A stretch of DNA of 64,000 nucleotides. It comes from Phytophthora sp. 'mugwort'. Taxonomy: Eukaryota > Oomycota > Peronosporomycetes > Peronosporales > Peronosporaceae. The stretch lies in NCBI GenBank assembly GCA_033558025.1, contig JAUCEF010000007.1, positions 9,424,001 through 9,488,000 of the forward strand. The letters run 5' to 3'. A program made the translations under genes and the position numbers. This document shows, in pieces, positions 12,812 through 27,120 of this stretch (positions are counted from its first letter, which is position 1; each line of letters opens with the position of its first letter). Below the pieces are notes generated by a model, which did no database searches, had not been told where the DNA came from, and worked only from the letters and a program-made list of their open reading frames with translations.

Positions 12812-12884
12812 CACCCCCCGTGGGGCTCGAACCCACGACCACTGGCTTAAAAGGCCAGCGCTCTACCAACTGAGCTAGACGGGT
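12812..12884 (-). tRNA. tRNA-Lys(UUU), array copy 10
   Basis: Same sequence as copy 1; unit 10 (11590-12884), subtype D with the extra change GCCATCACACG, which recurs only in unit 24. Confidence 0.9.
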
Positions 12885-14105
12885 GTACCTTCACGAAACT
12901 TACAGCAACTTAACACAAGCAACGCAAACTAGAATACACAAAAACACCCAAACAACAACAATGCGCAGGCACCCTCACACACACGTACCGTAACAACGAT
13001 CGAACGAACGCCTGCATGAACATCTACAAACACCCCTTCTCCCTCGGGAGCTCCATCTCAACGTTTGTCATGCACCACAAAACCACGCCACGCATCGCCA
13101 CCGGTACGACGCCATCTTAGACGCCACCAAACGACCCCTCGCAACCCCCATGTCGAGATTATGATTGCAACGCGACGTGATCATACCAACATATATTATG
13201 GTTATCCCTGTAACGCCACCACCGAGCCTCTCGCACCTAGCTCAGTAAGCTTGCAGTGGACTGCCAGGACAACATCTCGTTCTTGTGCAAGGCGGTTGTC
13301 TGTGCCAAGCCGGCTCTCGTGTCAAACGGCTGAAGCATAGAGAACTGATCCGGGTCGAGTGCACACTTGAACATTCGTTTGACACGTAGCGCAGTAACGA
13401 TATGTTTGCAGTACTGCGTCGTTCTCGTCTGTGCGAAAGCGACACATTCTGTTGGAAAGCAAGTACCAGTACAAGAAATCCTGAAACCATACCCGCAGGC
13501 ACAAACATGGCAAGTCGAGCCGGAGCGTAGCGGTGAAAAGTGCGCGGCTTCTGCTAGATGTTGATGGCCCATCCTGCTGCTCTTGCCACGCAAACCAGCT
13601 AGCCATCGGGTCAAATCTATTCTGTGGGATGCACATCGTCTTGTATATCATGAGACTGCTCACTACAAAAGGTTTCTGTGAGTATCGTGTCAGTCGAATA
13701 CAAGTTAAGATATGTGCGGTAGAATTCACAATCTAGTCCGCGTGCTACTTCTAAAGTCCCACCGAGCCAGTCGCGACTGATCTATGTTGCAGATGATCTA
13801 TCTGTCCGCTCAGTCGGCGTAATTCAGCGCCAATACGCTCTAGTCGTCGCACAGCTCGCGATCAAAAACGTGTGTACATAGCTTGCAAGCAATTGGACCA
13901 GCGTCAATGAAGCTTGGATGCAAGTGCTATGGTCTCAATCACGACGGACAAGAGAAGTCTAGCGCAAAAAGGCGGAGAATAAGCGCTGCTTGCGAGTACT
14001 GCCCCGTTACCCCGATGATCGCGGCACAAACGCAACAGCGGGCGAGCTGCGCACCATACGCACGCTCAAGTCCTTTGCGCCAACGCACGGTCGCAAAGAA
14101 GCAAG

Positions 14106-14178
14106 CACCCCCCGTGGGGCTCGAACCCACGACCACTGGCTTAAAAGGCCAGCGCTCTACCAACTGAGCTAGACGGGT
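14106..14178 (-). tRNA. tRNA-Lys(UUU), array copy 11
   Basis: Same sequence as copy 1; unit 11 (12885-14178), a single subtype C unit between D units. Confidence 0.9.
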
Positions 14179-15400
14179 GTACCTTCACGAAACTTACAGC
14201 AACTTAACACAAGCAACGCAAACTAGAATACACAAAAACACCCAAACAACAACAATGCGCAGGCACCCTCACACACACGTACCGTACCAACGATCGAACG
14301 AACGCCTGCATGAACATCTACAAAACACCCCTTCTCCCTCGGGAGCTCCATCTCAACGTTTGTCATGCACCACAAAACCACGCCACGCATCGCCACCGGT
14401 ACGACGCCATCTTAGACGCCACCACACGACCCCTCGCAACCCCCATGTCGAGATTATGATTGCAACGCGACGTGATCATACCAACATATATTATGGTTAT
14501 CCCTGTAACGCCACCACCGAGCCTCTCGCACCTAGCTCAGTAAGCTTGCAGTGGACTGCCAGGACAACATCTCGTTCTTGTGCAAGGCGGTTGTCTGTGC
14601 CAAGCCGGCTCTCGTGTCAAACGGCTGAAGCATAGAGAACTGATCCGGGTCGAGTGCACACTTGAACATTCGTTTGACACGTAGCGCAGTAACGATATGT
14701 TTGCAGTACTGCGTCGTTCTCGTCTGTGCGAAAGCGACACATTCTGTTGGAAAGCAAGTACCAGTACAAGAAATCCTGAAACCATACCCGCAGGCACAAA
14801 CATGGCAAGTCGAGCCGGAGCGTAGCGGTGAAAAGTGCGCGGCTTCTGCTAGATGTTGATGGCCCATCCTGCTGCTCTTGCCACGCAAACCAGCTAGCCA
14901 TCGGGTCAAATCTATTCTGTGGGATGCACATCGTCTTGTATATCATGAGACTGCTCACTACAAAAGGTTTCTGTGAGTATCGTGTCAGTCGAATACAAGT
15001 TAAGATATGTGCGGTAGAATTCACAATCTAGTCCGCGTGCTACTTCTAAAGTCCCACCGAGCCAGTCGCGACTGATCTATGTTGCAGATGATCTATCTGT
15101 CCGCTCAGTCGGCGTAATTCAGCGCCAATACGCTCTAGTCGTCGCACAGCTCGCGATCAAAAACGTGTGTACATAGCTTGCAAGCAATTGGACCAGCGTC
15201 AATGAAGCTTGGATGCAAGTGCTATGGTCTCAATCACGACGGACAAGAGAAGTCTAGCGCAAAAAGGCGGAGAATAAGCGCTGCTTGCGAGTACTGCCCC
15301 GTTACCCCGATGATCGCGGCACAAACGCAACAGCGGGCGAGCTGCGCACCATACGCACGCTCAAGTCCTTTGCGCCAACGCACGGTCGCAAAGAAGCAAG

Positions 15401-15473
15401 CACCCCCCGTGGGGCTCGAACCCACGACCACTGGCTTAAAAGGCCAGCGCTCTACCAACTGAGCTAGACGGGT
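15401..15473 (-). tRNA. tRNA-Lys(UUU), array copy 12
   Basis: Same sequence as copy 1; unit 12 (14179-15473), subtype D. Confidence 0.9.
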
Positions 15474-16694
15474 GTACCTTCACGAAACTTACAGCAACTT
15501 AACACAAGCAACGCAAATTATAATACACAAAAACACCCAAACAACAACAATGCGCAGGCACCCTCACACACACGTACCGTACCAACATCGAACGAACGCC
15601 TGCATGAACATCTACAAAACACCCCTTCTCCCTCGGGAGCTCCATCTCAACGTTTGTCATGCACCACAAAACCACGCCACGCATCGCCACCGGTACGACG
15701 CCATCTTAGACGCCACCACACGACCCCTCGCAACCCCCATGTCGAGATTATGATTGCAACGCGACGTGATCATACCAACATATATTATGGTTATCCCTGT
15801 AACGCCACCACCGAGCCTCTCGCACCTAGCTCAGTAAGCTTGCAGTGGACTGCCAGGACAACATCTCGTTCTTGTGCAAGGCGGTTGTCTGTGCCAAGCC
15901 GGCTCTCGTGTCAAACGGCTGAAGCATAGAGAACTGATCCGGGTCGAGTGCACACTTGAACATTCGTTTGACACGTAGCGCAGTAACGATATGTTTGCAG
16001 TACTGCGTCGTTCTCGTCTGTGCGAAAGCGACACATTCTGTTGGAAAGCAAGTACCAGTACAAGAAATCCTGAAACCATACCCGCAGGCACAAACATGGC
16101 AAGTCGAGCCGGAGCGTAGCGGTGAAAAGTGCGCGGCTTCTGCTAGATGTTGATGGCCCATCCTGCTGCTCTTGCCACGCAAACCAGCTAGCCATCGGGT
16201 CAAATCTATTCTGTGGGATGCACATCGTCTTGTATATCATGAGACTGCTCACTACAAAAGGTTTCTGTGAGTATCGTGTCAGTCGAATACAAGTTAAGAT
16301 ATGTGCGGTAGAATTCACAATCTAGTCCGCGTGCTACTTCTAAAGTCCCACCGAGCCAGTCGCGACTGATCTATGTTGCAGATGATCTATCTGTCCGCTC
16401 AGTCGGCGTAATTCAGCGCCAATACGCTCTAGTCGTCGCACAGCTCGCGATCAAAAACGTGTGTACATAGCTTGCAAGCAATTGGACCAGCGTCAATGAA
16501 GCTTGGATGCAAGTGCTATGGTCTCAATCACGACGGACAAGAGAAGTCTAGCGCAAAAAGGCGGAGAATAAGCGCTGCTTGCGAGTACTGCCCCGTTACC
16601 CCGATGATCGCGGCACAAACGCAACAGCGGGCGAGCTGCGCACCATACGCACGCTCAAGTCCTTTGCGCCAACGCACGGTCGCAAAGAAGCAAG

Positions 16695-16767
16695 CACCCC
16701 CCGTGGGGCTCGAACCCACGACCACTGGCTTAAAAGGCCAGCGCTCTACCAACTGAGCTAGACGGGT
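16695..16767 (-). tRNA. tRNA-Lys(UUU), array copy 13
   Basis: Same sequence as copy 1; unit 13 (15474-16767), first of four subtype E units (CCAACATCG, one base shorter than the other types there). Confidence 0.9.
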
Positions 16768-17988
16768 GTACCTTCACGAAACTTACAGCAACTTAACACA
16801 AGCAACGCAAATTATAATACACAAAAACACCCAAACAACAACAATGCGCAGGCACCCTCACACACACGTACCGTACCAACATCGAACGAACGCCTGCATG
16901 AACATCTACAAAACACCCCTTCTCCCTCGGGAGCTCCATCTCAACGTTTGTCATGCACCACAAAACCACGCCACGCATCGCCACCGGTACGACGCCATCT
17001 TAGACGCCACCACACGACCCCTCGCAACCCCCATGTCGAGATTATGATTGCAACGCGACGTGATCATACCAACATATATTATGGTTATCCCTGTAACGCC
17101 ACCACCGAGCCTCTCGCACCTAGCTCAGTAAGCTTGCAGTGGACTGCCAGGACAACATCTCGTTCTTGTGCAAGGCGGTTGTCTGTGCCAAGCCGGCTCT
17201 CGTGTCAAACGGCTGAAGCATAGAGAACTGATCCGGGTCGAGTGCACACTTGAACATTCGTTTGACACGTAGCGCAGTAACGATATGTTTGCAGTACTGC
17301 GTCGTTCTCGTCTGTGCGAAAGCGACACATTCTGTTGGAAAGCAAGTACCAGTACAAGAAATCCTGAAACCATACCCGCAGGCACAAACATGGCAAGTCG
17401 AGCCGGAGCGTAGCGGTGAAAAGTGCGCGGCTTCTGCTAGATGTTGATGGCCCATCCTGCTGCTCTTGCCACGCAAACCAGCTAGCCATCGGGTCAAATC
17501 TATTCTGTGGGATGCACATCGTCTTGTATATCATGAGACTGCTCACTACAAAAGGTTTCTGTGAGTATCGTGTCAGTCGAATACAAGTTAAGATATGTGC
17601 GGTAGAATTCACAATCTAGTCCGCGTGCTACTTCTAAAGTCCCACCGAGCCAGTCGCGACTGATCTATGTTGCAGATGATCTATCTGTCCGCTCAGTCGG
17701 CGTAATTCAGCGCCAATACGCTCTAGTCGTCGCACAGCTCGCGATCAAAAACGTGTGTACATAGCTTGCAAGCAATTGGACCAGCGTCAATGAAGCTTGG
17801 ATGCAAGTGCTATGGTCTCAATCACGACGGACAAGAGAAGTCTAGCGCAAAAAGGCGGAGAATAAGCGCTGCTTGCGAGTACTGCCCCGTTACCCCGATG
17901 ATCGCGGCACAAACGCAACAGCGGGCGAGCTGCGCACCATACGCACGCTCAAGTCCTTTGCGCCAACGCACGGTCGCAAAGAAGCAAG

Positions 17989-18061
17989 CACCCCCCGTGG
18001 GGCTCGAACCCACGACCACTGGCTTAAAAGGCCAGCGCTCTACCAACTGAGCTAGACGGGT
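17989..18061 (-). tRNA. tRNA-Lys(UUU), array copy 14
   Basis: Same sequence as copy 1; unit 14 (16768-18061), subtype E. Confidence 0.9.
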
Positions 18062-19282
18062 GTACCTTCACGAAACTTACAGCAACTTAACACAAGCAAC
18101 GCAAATTATAATACACAAAAACACCCAAACAACAACAATGCGCAGGCACCCTCACACACACGTACCGTACCAACATCGAACGAACGCCTGCATGAACATC
18201 TACAAAACACCCCTTCTCCCTCGGGAGCTCCATCTCAACGTTTGTCATGCACCACAAAACCACGCCACGCATCGCCACCGGTACGACGCCATCTTAGACG
18301 CCACCACACGACCCCTCGCAACCCCCATGTCGAGATTATGATTGCAACGCGACGTGATCATACCAACATATATTATGGTTATCCCTGTAACGCCACCACC
18401 GAGCCTCTCGCACCTAGCTCAGTAAGCTTGCAGTGGACTGCCAGGACAACATCTCGTTCTTGTGCAAGGCGGTTGTCTGTGCCAAGCCGGCTCTCGTGTC
18501 AAACGGCTGAAGCATAGAGAACTGATCCGGGTCGAGTGCACACTTGAACATTCGTTTGACACGTAGCGCAGTAACGATATGTTTGCAGTACTGCGTCGTT
18601 CTCGTCTGTGCGAAAGCGACACATTCTGTTGGAAAGCAAGTACCAGTACAAGAAATCCTGAAACCATACCCGCAGGCACAAACATGGCAAGTCGAGCCGG
18701 AGCGTAGCGGTGAAAAGTGCGCGGCTTCTGCTAGATGTTGATGGCCCATCCTGCTGCTCTTGCCACGCAAACCAGCTAGCCATCGGGTCAAATCTATTCT
18801 TTGGGATGCACATCGTCTTGTATATCATGAGACTGCTCACTACAAAAGGTTTCTGTGAGTATCGTGTCAGTCGAATACAAGTTAAGATATGTGCGGTAGA
18901 ATTCACAATCTAGTCCGCGTGCTACTTCTACAGTCCCACCGAGCCAGTCGCGACTGATCTATGTTGCAGATGATCTATCTGTCCGCTCAGTCGGCGTAAT
19001 TCAGCGCCAATACGCTCTAGTCGTCGCACAGCTCGCGATCAAAAACGTGTGTACATAGCTTGCAAGCAATTGGACCAGCGTCAATGAAGCTTGGATGCAA
19101 GTGCTATGGTCTCAATCACGACGGACAAGAGAAGTCTAGCGCAAAAAGGCGGAGAATAAGCGCTGCTTGCGAGTACTGCCCCGTTACCCCGATGATCGCG
19201 GCACAAACGCAACAGCGGGCGAGCTGCGCACCATACGCACGCTCAAGTCCTTTGCGCCAACGCACGGTCGCAAAGAAGCAAG

Positions 19283-19355
19283 CACCCCCCGTGGGGCTCG
19301 AACCCACGACCACTGGCTTAAAAGGCCAGCGCTCTACCAACTGAGCTAGACGGGT
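19283..19355 (-). tRNA. tRNA-Lys(UUU), array copy 15
   Basis: Same sequence as copy 1; unit 15 (18062-19355), subtype E. This unit also has the linked changes ATTCTTTGGG and CTACAGTCCC in its second half. Confidence 0.9.
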
Positions 19356-20576
19356 GTACCTTCACGAAACTTACAGCAACTTAACACAAGCAACGCAAAT
19401 TATAATACACAAAAACACCCAAACAACAACAATGCGCAGGCACCCTCACACACACGTACCGTACCAACATCGAACGAACGCCTGCATGAACATCTACAAA
19501 ACACCCCTTCTCCCTCGGGAGCTCCATCTCAACGTTTGTCATGCACCACAAAACCACGCCACGCATCGCCACCGGTACGACGCCATCTTAGACGCCACCA
19601 CACGACCCCTCGCAACCCCCATGTCGAGATTATGATTGCAACGCGACGTGATCATACCAACATATATTATGGTTATCCCTGTAACGCCACCACCGAGCCT
19701 CTCGCACCTAGCTCAGTAAGCTTGCAGTGGACTGCCAGGACAACATCTCGTTCTTGTGCAAGGCGGTTGTCTGTGCCAAGCCGGCTCTCGTGTCAAACGG
19801 CTGAAGCATAGAGAACTGATCCGGGTCGAGTGCACACTTGAACATTCGTTTGACACGTAGCGCAGTAACGATATGTTTGCAGTACTGCGTCGTTCTCGTC
19901 TGTGCGAAAGCGACACATTCTGTTGGAAAGCAAGTACCAGTACAAGAAATCGTGAAACCATACCCGCAGGCACAAACATGGCAAGTCGAGCCGGAGCGTA
20001 GCGGTGAAAAGTGCGCGGCTTCTGCTAGATGTTGATGGCCCATCCTGCTGCTCTTGCCACGCAAACCAGCTAGCCATCGGGTCAAATCTATTCTTTGGGA
20101 TGCACATCGTCTTGTATATCATGAGACTGCTCACTACAAAAGGTTTCTGTGAGTATCGTGTCAGTCGAATACAAGTTAAGATATGTGCGGTAGAATTCAC
20201 AATCTAGTCCGCGTGCTACTTCTACAGTCCCACCGAGCCAGTCGCGACTGATCTATGTTGCAGATGATCTATCTGTCCGCTCAGTCGGCGTAATTCAGCG
20301 CCAATACGCTCTAGTCGTCGCACAGCTCGCGATCAAAAACGTGTGTACATAGCTTGCAAGCAATTGGACCAGCGTCAATGAAGCTTGGATGCAAGTGCTA
20401 TGGTCTCAATCACGACGGACAAGAGAAGTCTAGCGCAAAAAGGCGGAGAATAAGCGCTGCTTGCGAGTACTGCCCCGTTACCCCGATGATCGCGGCACAA
20501 ACGCAACAGCGGGCGAGCTGCGCACCATACGCACGCTCAAGTCCTTTGCGCCAACGCACGGTCGCAAAGAAGCAAG

Positions 20577-20649
20577 CACCCCCCGTGGGGCTCGAACCCA
20601 CGACCACTGGCTTAAAAGGCCAGCGCTCTACCAACTGAGCTAGACGGGT
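20577..20649 (-). tRNA. tRNA-Lys(UUU), array copy 16
   Basis: Same sequence as copy 1. Unit 16 (19356-20649) is a mosaic: subtype E left part, the AATCGTG variant typical of subtype A in the middle, and the TTTGGG/CTACAG variants on the right. Confidence 0.9.
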
Positions 20650-21870
20650 GTACCTTCACGAAACTTACAGCAACTTAACACAAGCAACGCAAACTAGAAT
20701 ACACAAAAACACCCAAACAACAACAATGCGCAGGCACCCTCACACACACGTACCGTAACAACGATCGAACGAACGCCTGCATGAACATCTACAAACACCC
20801 CTTCTCCCTCGGGAGCTCCATCTCAACGTTTGTCATGCACCACAAAACCACGCCACGCATCGCCACCGGTACGACGCCATCTTAGACGCCACCAAACGAC
20901 CCCTCGCAACCCCCATGTCGAGATTATGATTGCAACGCGACGTGATCATACCAACATATATTATGGTTATCCCTGTAACGCCACCACCGAGCCTCTCGCA
21001 CCTAGCTCAGTAAGCTTGCAGTGGACTGCCAGGACAACATCTCGTTCTTGTGCAAGGCGGTTGTCTGTGCCAAGCCGGCTCTCGTGTCAAACGGCTGAAG
21101 CATAGAGAACTGATCCGGGTCGAGTGCACACTTGAACATTCGTTTGACACGTAGCGCAGTAACGATATGTTTGCAGTACTGCGTCGTTCTCGTCTGTGCG
21201 AAAGCGACACATTCTGTTGGAAAGCAAGTACCAGTACAAGAAATCCTGAAACCATACCCGCAGGCACAAACATGGCAAGTCGAGCCGGAGCGTAGCGGTG
21301 AAAAGTGCGCGGCTTCTGCTAGATGTTGATGGCCCATCCTGCTGCTCTTGCCACGCAAACCAGCTAGCCATCGGGTCAAATCTATTCTTTGGGATGCACA
21401 TCGTCTTGTATATCATGAGACTGCTCACTACAAAAGGTTTCTGTGAGTATCGTGTCAGTCGAATACAAGTTAAGATATGTGCGGTAGAATTCACAATCTA
21501 GTCCGCGTGCTACTTCTACAGTCCCACCGAGCCAGTCGCGACTGATCTATGTTGCAGATGATCTATCTGTCCGCTCAGTCGGCGTAATTCAGCGCCAATA
21601 CGCTCTAGTCGTCGCACAGCTCGCGATCAAAAACGTGTGTACATAGCTTGCAAGCAATTGGACCAGCGTCAATGAAGCTTGGATGCAAGTGCTATGGTCT
21701 CAATCACGACGGACAAGAGAAGTCTAGCGCAAAAAGGCGGAGAATAAGCGCTGCTTGCGAGTACTGCCCCGTTACCCCGATGATCGCGGCACAAACGCAA
21801 CAGCGGGCGAGCTGCGCACCATACGCACGCTCAAGTCCTTTGCGCCAACGCACGGTCGCAAAGAAGCAAG

Positions 21871-21943
21871 CACCCCCCGTGGGGCTCGAACCCACGACCA
21901 CTGGCTTAAAAGGCCAGCGCTCTACCAACTGAGCTAGACGGGT
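21871..21943 (-). tRNA. tRNA-Lys(UUU), array copy 17
   Basis: Same sequence as copy 1. Unit 17 (20650-21943) joins a subtype C left part to the TTTGGG/CTACAG right part shared with units 15 and 16. Confidence 0.9.
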
Positions 21944-23164
21944 GTACCTTCACGAAACTTACAGCAACTTAACACAAGCAACGCAAACTAGAATACACAA
22001 AAACACCCAAACAACAACAATGCGCAGGCACCCTCACACACACGTACCGTAACAACGATCGAACGAACGCCTGCATGAACATCTACAAACACCCCTTCTC
22101 CCTCGGGAGCTCCATCTCAACGTTTGTCATGCACCACAAAACCACGCCACGCATCGCCACCGGTACGACGCCATCTTAGACGCCACCAAACGACCCCTCG
22201 CAACCCCCATGTCGAGATTATGATTGCAACGCGACGTGATCATACCAACATATATTATGGTTATCCCTGTAACGCCACCACCGAGCCTCTCGCACCTAGC
22301 TCAGTAAGCTTGCAGTGGACTGCCAGGACAACATCTCGTTCTTGTGCAAGGCGGTTGTCTGTGCCAAGCCGGCTCTCGTGTCAAACGGCTGAAGCATAGA
22401 GAACTGATCCGGGTCGAGTGCACACTTGAACATTCGTTTGACACGTAGCGCAGTAACGATATGTTTGCAGTACTGCGTCGTTCTCGTCTGTGCGAAAGCG
22501 ACACATTCTGTTGGAAAGCAAGTACCAGTACAAGAAATCGTGAAACCATACCCGCAGGCACAAACATGGCAAGTCGAGCCGGAGCGTAGCGGTGAAAAGT
22601 GCGCGGCTTCTGCTAGATGTTGATGGCCCATCCTGCTGCTCTTGCCACGCAAACCAGCTAGCCATCGGGTCAAATCTATTCTGTGGGATGCACATCGTCT
22701 TGTATATCATGAGACTGCTCACTACAAAAGGTTTCTGTGAGTATCGTGTCAGTCGAATACAAGTTAAGATATGTGCGGTAGAATTCACAATCTAGTCCGC
22801 GTGCTACTTCTAAAGTCCCACCGAGCCAGTCGCGACTGATCTATGTTGCAGATGATCTATCTGTCCGCTCAGTCGGCGTAATTCAGCGCCAATACGCTCT
22901 AGTCGTCGCACAGCTCGCGATCAAAAACGTGTGTACATAGCTTGCAAGCAATTGGACCAGCGTCAATGAAGCTTGGATGCAAGTGCTATGGTCTCAATCA
23001 CGACGGACAAGAGAAGTCTAGCGCAAAAAGGCGGAGAATAAGCGCTGCTTGCGAGTACTGCCCCGTTACCCCGATGATCGCGGCACAAACGCAACAGCGG
23101 GCGAGCTGCGCACCATACGCACGCTCAAGTCCTTTGCGCCAACGCACGGTCGCAAAGAAGCAAG

Positions 23165-23237
23165 CACCCCCCGTGGGGCTCGAACCCACGACCACTGGCT
23201 TAAAAGGCCAGCGCTCTACCAACTGAGCTAGACGGGT
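23165..23237 (-). tRNA. tRNA-Lys(UUU), array copy 18
   Basis: Same sequence as copy 1. Unit 18 (21944-23237) has a subtype C left part and the AATCGTG middle variant. Confidence 0.9.
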
Positions 23238-24458
23238 GTACCTTCACGAAACTTACAGCAACTTAACACAAGCAACGCAAATTATAATACACAAAAACAC
23301 CCAAACAACAACAATGCGCAGGCACCCTCACACACACGTACTGTACCAACGATCGAACGAACGCCTGCATGAACATCTACAAACACCCCTTCTCCCTCGG
23401 GAGCTCCATCTCAACGTTTGTCATGCACCACAAAACCACGCCACGCATCGCCACCGGTACGACGCCATCTTAGACGCCACCACACGACCCCTCGCAACCC
23501 CCATGTCGAGATTATGATTGCAACGCGACGTGATCATACCAACATATATTATGGTTATCCCTGTAACGCCACCACCGAGCCTCTCGCACCTAGCTCAGTA
23601 AGCTTGCAGTGGACTGCCAGGACAACATCTCGTTCTTGTGCAAGGCGGTTGTCTGTGCCAAGCCGGCTCTCGTGTCAAACGGCTGAAGCATAGAGAACTG
23701 ATCCGGGTCGAGTGCACACTTGAACATTCGTTTGACACGTAGCGCAGTAACGATATGTTTGCAGTACTGCGTCGTTCTCGTCTGTGCGAAAGCGACACAT
23801 TCTGTTGGAAAGCAAGTACCAGTACAAGAAATCGTGAAACCATACCCGCAGGCACAAACATGGCAAGTCGAGCCGGAGCGTAGCGGTGAAAAGTGCGCGG
23901 CTTCTGCTAGATGTTGATGGCCCATCCTGCTGCTCTTGCCACGCAAACCAGCTAGCCATCGGGTCAAATCTATTCTGTGGGATGCACATCGTCTTGTATA
24001 TCATGAGACTGCTCACTACAAAAGGTTTCTGTGAGTATCGTGTCAGTCGAATACAAGTTAAGATATGTGCGGTAGAATTCACAATCTAGTCCGCGTGCTA
24101 CTTCTAAAGTCCCACCGAGCCAGTCGCGACTGATCTATGTTGCAGATGATCTATCTGTCCGCTCAGTCGGCGTAATTCAGCGCCAATACGCTCTAGTCGT
24201 CGCACAGCTCGCGATCAAAAACGTGTGTACATAGCTTGCAAGCAATTGGACCAGCGTCAATGAAGCTTGGATGCAAGTGCTATGGTCTCAATCACGACGG
24301 ACAAGAGAAGTCTAGCGCAAAAAGGCGGAGAATAAGCGCTGCTTGCGAGTACTGCCCCGTTACCCCGATGATCGCGGCACAAACGCAACAGCGGGCGAGC
24401 TGCGCACCATACGCACGCTCAAGTCCTTTGCGCCAACGCACGGTCGCAAAGAAGCAAG

Positions 24459-24531
24459 CACCCCCCGTGGGGCTCGAACCCACGACCACTGGCTTAAAAG
24501 GCCAGCGCTCTACCAACTGAGCTAGACGGGT
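24459..24531 (-). tRNA. tRNA-Lys(UUU), array copy 19
   Basis: Same sequence as copy 1; unit 19 (23238-24531), subtype A (CTGTACC, ACAAACACC, AATCGTG). Confidence 0.9.
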
Positions 24532-25752
24532 GTACCTTCACGAAACTTACAGCAACTTAACACAAGCAACGCAAATTATAATACACAAAAACACCCAAAC
24601 AACAACAATGCGCAGGCACCCTCACACACACGTACTGTACCAACGATCGAACGAACGCCTGCATGAACATCTACAAACACCCCTTCTCCCTCGGGAGCTC
24701 CATCTCAACGTTTGTCATGCACCACAAAACCACGCCACGCATCGCCACCGGTACGACGCCATCTTAGACGCCACCACACGACCCCTCGCAACCCCCATGT
24801 CGAGATTATGATTGCAACGCGACGTGATCATACCAACATATATTATGGTTATCCCTGTAACGCCACCACCGAGCCTCTCGCACCTAGCTCAGTAAGCTTG
24901 CAGTGGACTGCCAGGACAACATCTCGTTCTTGTGCAAGGCGGTTGTCTGTGCCAAGCCGGCTCTCGTGTCAAACGGCTGAAGCATAGAGAACTGATCCGG
25001 GTCGAGTGCACACTTGAACATTCGTTTGACACGTAGCGCAGTAACGATATGTTTGCAGTACTGCGTCGTTCTCGTCTGTGCGAAAGCGACACATTCTGTT
25101 GGAAAGCAAGTACCAGTACAAGAAATCGTGAAACCATACCCGCAGGCACAAACATGGCAAGTCGAGCCGGAGCGTAGCGGTGAAAAGTGCGCGGCTTCTG
25201 CTAGATGTTGATGGCCCATCCTGCTGCTCTTGCCACGCAAACCAGCTAGCCATCGGGTCAAATCTATTCTGTGGGATGCACATCGTCTTGTATATCATGA
25301 GACTGCTCACTACAAAAGGTTTCTGTGAGTATCGTGTCAGTCGAATACAAGTTAAGATATGTGCGGTAGAATTCACAATCTAGTCCGCGTGCTACTTCTA
25401 AAGTCCCACCGAGCCAGTCGCGACTGATCTATGTTGCAGATGATCTATCTGTCCGCTCAGTCGGCGTAATTCAGCGCCAATACGCTCTAGTCGTCGCACA
25501 GCTCGCGATCAAAAACGTGTGTACATAGCTTGCAAGCAATTGGACCAGCGTCAATGAAGCTTGGATGCAAGTGCTATGGTCTCAATCACGACGGACAAGA
25601 GAAGTCTAGCGCAAAAAGGCGGAGAATAAGCGCTGCTTGCGAGTACTGCCCCGTTACCCCGATGATCGCGGCACAAACGCAACAGCGGGCGAGCTGCGCA
25701 CCATACGCACGCTCAAGTCCTTTGCGCCAACGCACGGTCGCAAAGAAGCAAG

Positions 25753-25825
25753 CACCCCCCGTGGGGCTCGAACCCACGACCACTGGCTTAAAAGGCCAGC
25801 GCTCTACCAACTGAGCTAGACGGGT
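25753..25825 (-). tRNA. tRNA-Lys(UUU), array copy 20
   Basis: Same sequence as copy 1; unit 20 (24532-25825), subtype A. Confidence 0.9.
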
Positions 25826-27047
25826 GTACCTTCACGAAACTTACAGCAACTTAACACAAGCAACGCAAATTATAATACACAAAAACACCCAAACAACAAC
25901 AATGCGCAGGCACCCTCACACACACGTACTGTACCAACGATCGAACGAACGCCTGCATGAACATCTACAAATCACCCCTTCTCCCTCGGGAGCTCCATCT
26001 CAACGTTTGTCATGCACCACAAAACCACGCCACGCATCGCCACCGGTACGACGCCATCTTAGACGCCACCACACGACCCCTCGCAACCCCCATGTCGAGA
26101 TTATGATTGCAACGCGACGTGATCATACCAACATATATTATGGTTATCCCTGTAACGCCACCACCGAGCCTCTCGCACCTAGCTCAGTAAGCTTGCAGTG
26201 GACTGCCAGGACAACATCTCGTTCTTGTGCAAGGCGGTTGTCTGTGCCAAGCCGGCTCTCGTGTCAAACGGCTGAAGCATAGAGAACTGATCCGGGTCGA
26301 GTGCACACTTGAACATTCGTTTGACACGTAGCGCAGTAACGATATGTTTGCAGTACTGCGTCGTTCTCGTCTGTGCGAAAGCGACACATTCTGTTGGAAA
26401 GCAAGTACCAGTACAAGAAATCCTGAAACCATACCCGCAGGCACAAACATGGCAAGTCGAGCCGGAGCGTAGCGGTGAAAAGTGCGCGGCTTCTGCTAGA
26501 TGTTGATGGCCCATCCTGCTGCTCTTGCCACGCAAACCAGCTAGCCATCGGGTCAAATCTATTCTGTGGGATGCACATCGTCTTGTATATCATGAGACTG
26601 CTCACTACAAAAGGTTTCTGTGAGTATCGTGTCAGTCGAATACAAGTTAAGATATGTGCGGTAGAATTCACAATCTAGTCCGCGTGCTACTTCTAAAGTC
26701 CCACCGAGCCAGTCGCGACTGATCTATGTTGCAGATGATCTATCTGTCCGCTCAGTCGGCGTAATTCAGCGCCAATACGCTCTAGTCGTCGCACAGCTCG
26801 CGATCAAAAACGTGTGTACATAGCTTGCAAGCAATTGGACCAGCGTCAATGAAGCTTGGATGCAAGTGCTATGGTCTCAATCACGACGGACAAGAGAAGT
26901 CTAGCGCAAAAAGGCGGAGAATAAGCGCTGCTTGCGAGTACTGCCCCGTTACCCCGATGATCGCGGCACAAACGCAACAGCGGGCGAGCTGCGCACCATA
27001 CGCACGCTCAAGTCCTTTGCGCCAACGCACGGTCGCAAAGAAGCAAG

Positions 27048-27120
27048 CACCCCCCGTGGGGCTCGAACCCACGACCACTGGCTTAAAAGGCCAGCGCTCT
27101 ACCAACTGAGCTAGACGGGT
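27048..27120 (-). tRNA. tRNA-Lys(UUU), array copy 21
   Basis: Same sequence as copy 1; unit 21 (25826-27120), subtype B. Confidence 0.9.
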